Shown one piece after another: positions 21,914 through 23,350 of a DNA stretch of 23,350 nucleotides. The notes below the pieces were generated by a model. It was not told the DNA's origin and made no database searches. It saw only the letters and a program-made list of their open reading frames with translations. This stretch comes from Bigelowiella natans CCMP2755. Its lineage: Eukaryota > Cercozoa > Chlorarachniophyceae. Within the stretch, counting starts at the first letter, position 1; each line of letters starts with the position of its first letter. Both the position numbers and the translations under genes were made by a program. The stretch covers positions 1 to 23,350 of the forward strand of contig ADNK01000428.1 in assembly GCA_000320545.1 (NCBI GenBank). The letters run 5' to 3'.

Positions 21914-23105
21914 CCGCAACATCATCCTTTTTTGGCAAAGGATTAGGAGGGAGAGGAGCAGGCAGGTGAGAGGAAATAGGATAATAATGGGGGGAGTGAC
22001 TACGATCTGATGGCCGAATCAGCTACAATCGTAGTGTTTTTCCCTGGTTCAAACGACTAGATACGATGATTCTTCGCATTTAATTGACGGCTGCGTGCAT
22101 GTGTGTGTGAGTGTGTGTGTGTGTGCGAGTGTAAGTGTGTCGTGTGCATACAGATCATGTTGTATATCAGCTGTGATTGCTGACCCCCCTCCTTCTCCTC
22201 TCATCGTCGTCAGGTAGAGCACTTCGAGGTCGGAATGACTCACAGAGGAAGGCTTAATGTGCTTGTTAATATCCTACAAAAGCCATTGCGCACAGTAAGA
22301 TGGAGGACCTAGCTAGGGGGTTGGTAAAGCTTGAAAGGACGAGGGGTGTCTACTTGTCTTGTCAATCTCTCCGCCGCTTTCTCTTCCTTTTGCTCTGTTT
22401 CTCTTTCTCTCCTTCTCCTTCTTCATGATGCAATGATTTACGAAGTTTCCCTCCTCCTCCTCCTTCTCCTCCACCTTCTTTTCCTCGTCGGCACCATAGT
22501 TCATTTACTGCTGTTTTGGATTATTATTATAGGTTCTTGGCGAGTTTCTCCGGGGATCATCGTCGTCGTCACAATCATCATCATCATCATCATCATCGTC
22601 GTCGTCATTTTCGCCATCACACTCTTCATCATCCTCACGCGAGAGATTTCACTCTGGCGACGTGCAGTACCACCTTGGAGCTTTCTCCGAGCTCGATCTC
22701 ACCGAAATTGGTGGGGAGGTGGGGGGAGACCAGCGGCGATGAAAAATCTGCGTGTCGCTCAATCCGAATCCGTCGCATTTGGAATCGATAAACCCTGTCG
22801 TAATGGGAAAGGTGCGCGCGAAGCAAGCATTTCTGAACGACACGCAGCGCGAGAAAGTGCTCGGCATTCTTCTGCACGGGGATGCGTCTTTCAGTGGACA
22901 GGTGTCGTCGTTGCTGTTCAGGATAAAAATGCACTCATCCCAGCCACTCCAGACAAAACATTTAAGCTAAATCGAGGTGCTGTAATTGATCAGGGTGTCG
23001 TGCATGAGACGATGGAGCTCTCCAATCTCGACGCATATACGGTGGGCGGAATGGTGCATGTCGTCATCAACAACCAGATCGGATTCACGACTGACCCACG
23101 GACAG
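20612..23105 (+). CDS. OGDH: 2-oxoglutarate dehydrogenase E1 component, internal part (3' truncated)
   Basis: Exons: 20612-20845, 21142-21189, 21394-21615, 21758-21817, 22214-22294, 22533-22901, 22994-23105, all GT-AG and in phase. Key stretches in family order: [150 protein letters not shown] and [17 protein letters not shown]. This thiamine-diphosphate enzyme decarboxylates 2-oxoglutarate in the mitochondrial TCA cycle. The GFTTDPR form favours OGDH over its paralogue DHTKD1. Oddities: a Ser-rich insertion (22554-22640), a TGA in frame at 22740-22742, and an inverted copy of the last exon at the window end. The ThDP-binding C-terminal half is outside. Confidence 0.85.
21818..21912. repeat. 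(GTA)n tract starting at a splice donor
   Basis: The first GTA of the array is the donor of OGDH exon 21758-21817, so the repeat starts at the first intron base. Confidence 0.85.
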
Positions 23106-23134
23106 GTAAATAGATAAGACAGAGAGAGAGAGAG

Positions 23135-23165
<31 letters not shown>

Positions 23166-23350
23166 TATATATATATAATAAAATGATGACAAGTTGTGAG
23201 GAGAGATGAGGATCTCTCTCTCCCCCCCCCCCCCCCCCTCGCTCTCTCTCTCTCTCTGTCTTATCTATTTACCTGTCCGTGGGTCAGTCGTGAATCCGAT
23301 CTGGTTGTTGATGACGACATGCACCATTCCGCCCACCGTATATGCGTCGA
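23028..23350. repeat. Perfect inverted repeat (fold-back) at the window end
   Basis: Left arm 23028-23140 and right arm 23238-23350 are exact reverse complements over 113 bases, separated by a 97-base spacer. The left arm contains most of the last OGDH exon plus its donor and the start of a GA repeat. The spacer holds GA, TA and poly-C runs. The right arm reaches the last base of the window, so its true length is unknown. Confidence 0.95.

Noticed and set aside
22701-22745. A tiny intron removing the OGDH TGA (GT near 22711 or 22719 to AG near 22732)
   Set aside because: It would be only about 13-25 bases, far shorter than every other intron here, and it ends before the TGA at 22740.
1-23350. 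CRISPR array, tRNA, rRNA or bacterial operon
   Set aside because: Repeats are simple microsatellites without spacers of constant size, no cloverleaf was noticed by eye, and the genes are split by GT-AG introns.

Overview
The window reads as nuclear DNA of an intron-rich, microsatellite-rich eukaryote, most likely a protist or alga. Introns are GT-AG and roughly 60-740 bases long, exons are short, and nearly every intron carries simple repeats (TG, TA, GA, TCA, GAT, CAG, poly-C/G). There is no sign of bacterial operons. I could not place the lineage. All gene models were built by hand: I joined exons only where the open reading frame, the GT/AG borders and the codon phase agree, and named a gene only where family motifs were recognisable.

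Layout, left to right. (1) 133-1897, plus strand: 3' half of an ABC1/ADCK-type atypical kinase; its 5' half lies outside the window. (2) 1898-2662: CTAG-rich intergenic DNA without microsatellites. (3) 2663-7058, minus strand: a complete 14-exon gene for a secreted carbohydrate-binding-module-9-like protein. (4) 7059-about 7920: divergent upstream region. (5) about 7921-11488, plus strand: a protein with two UVR-like helical motifs, Ser/Gln tracts and an mTERF-like helical region. (6) 11489-12560: second CTAG-rich intergenic stretch. (7) 12939-16111, plus strand: an unidentified multi-exon gene, with an antisense coding-like exon inside one of its introns. (8) 16150-17047: third CTAG-rich stretch with short minus-strand reading frames. 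(9) 17048-19192, minus strand: a complete 9-exon gene for a 392-residue coiled-coil protein of unknown function. (10) about 19193-20611: unresolved, probably the 5' part of the next gene. (11) 20612-23105, plus strand: the E1 subunit of 2-oxoglutarate dehydrogenase (OGDH), continuing past the window. (12) 23028-23350: a perfect inverted copy of the last OGDH exon and intron start, so the right end folds back on itself.

The genes do not form one pathway. OGDH works in the mitochondrial TCA cycle, ABC1 kinases are organelle (quinone/lipid) proteins, mTERF-like proteins act on organelle nucleic acids, and the CBM9-like protein is predicted to be secreted. The points most worth checking are the in-frame TGA in a conserved OGDH exon, the fold-back at the right end, splice sites built into microsatellites, and the CTAG-rich islands.
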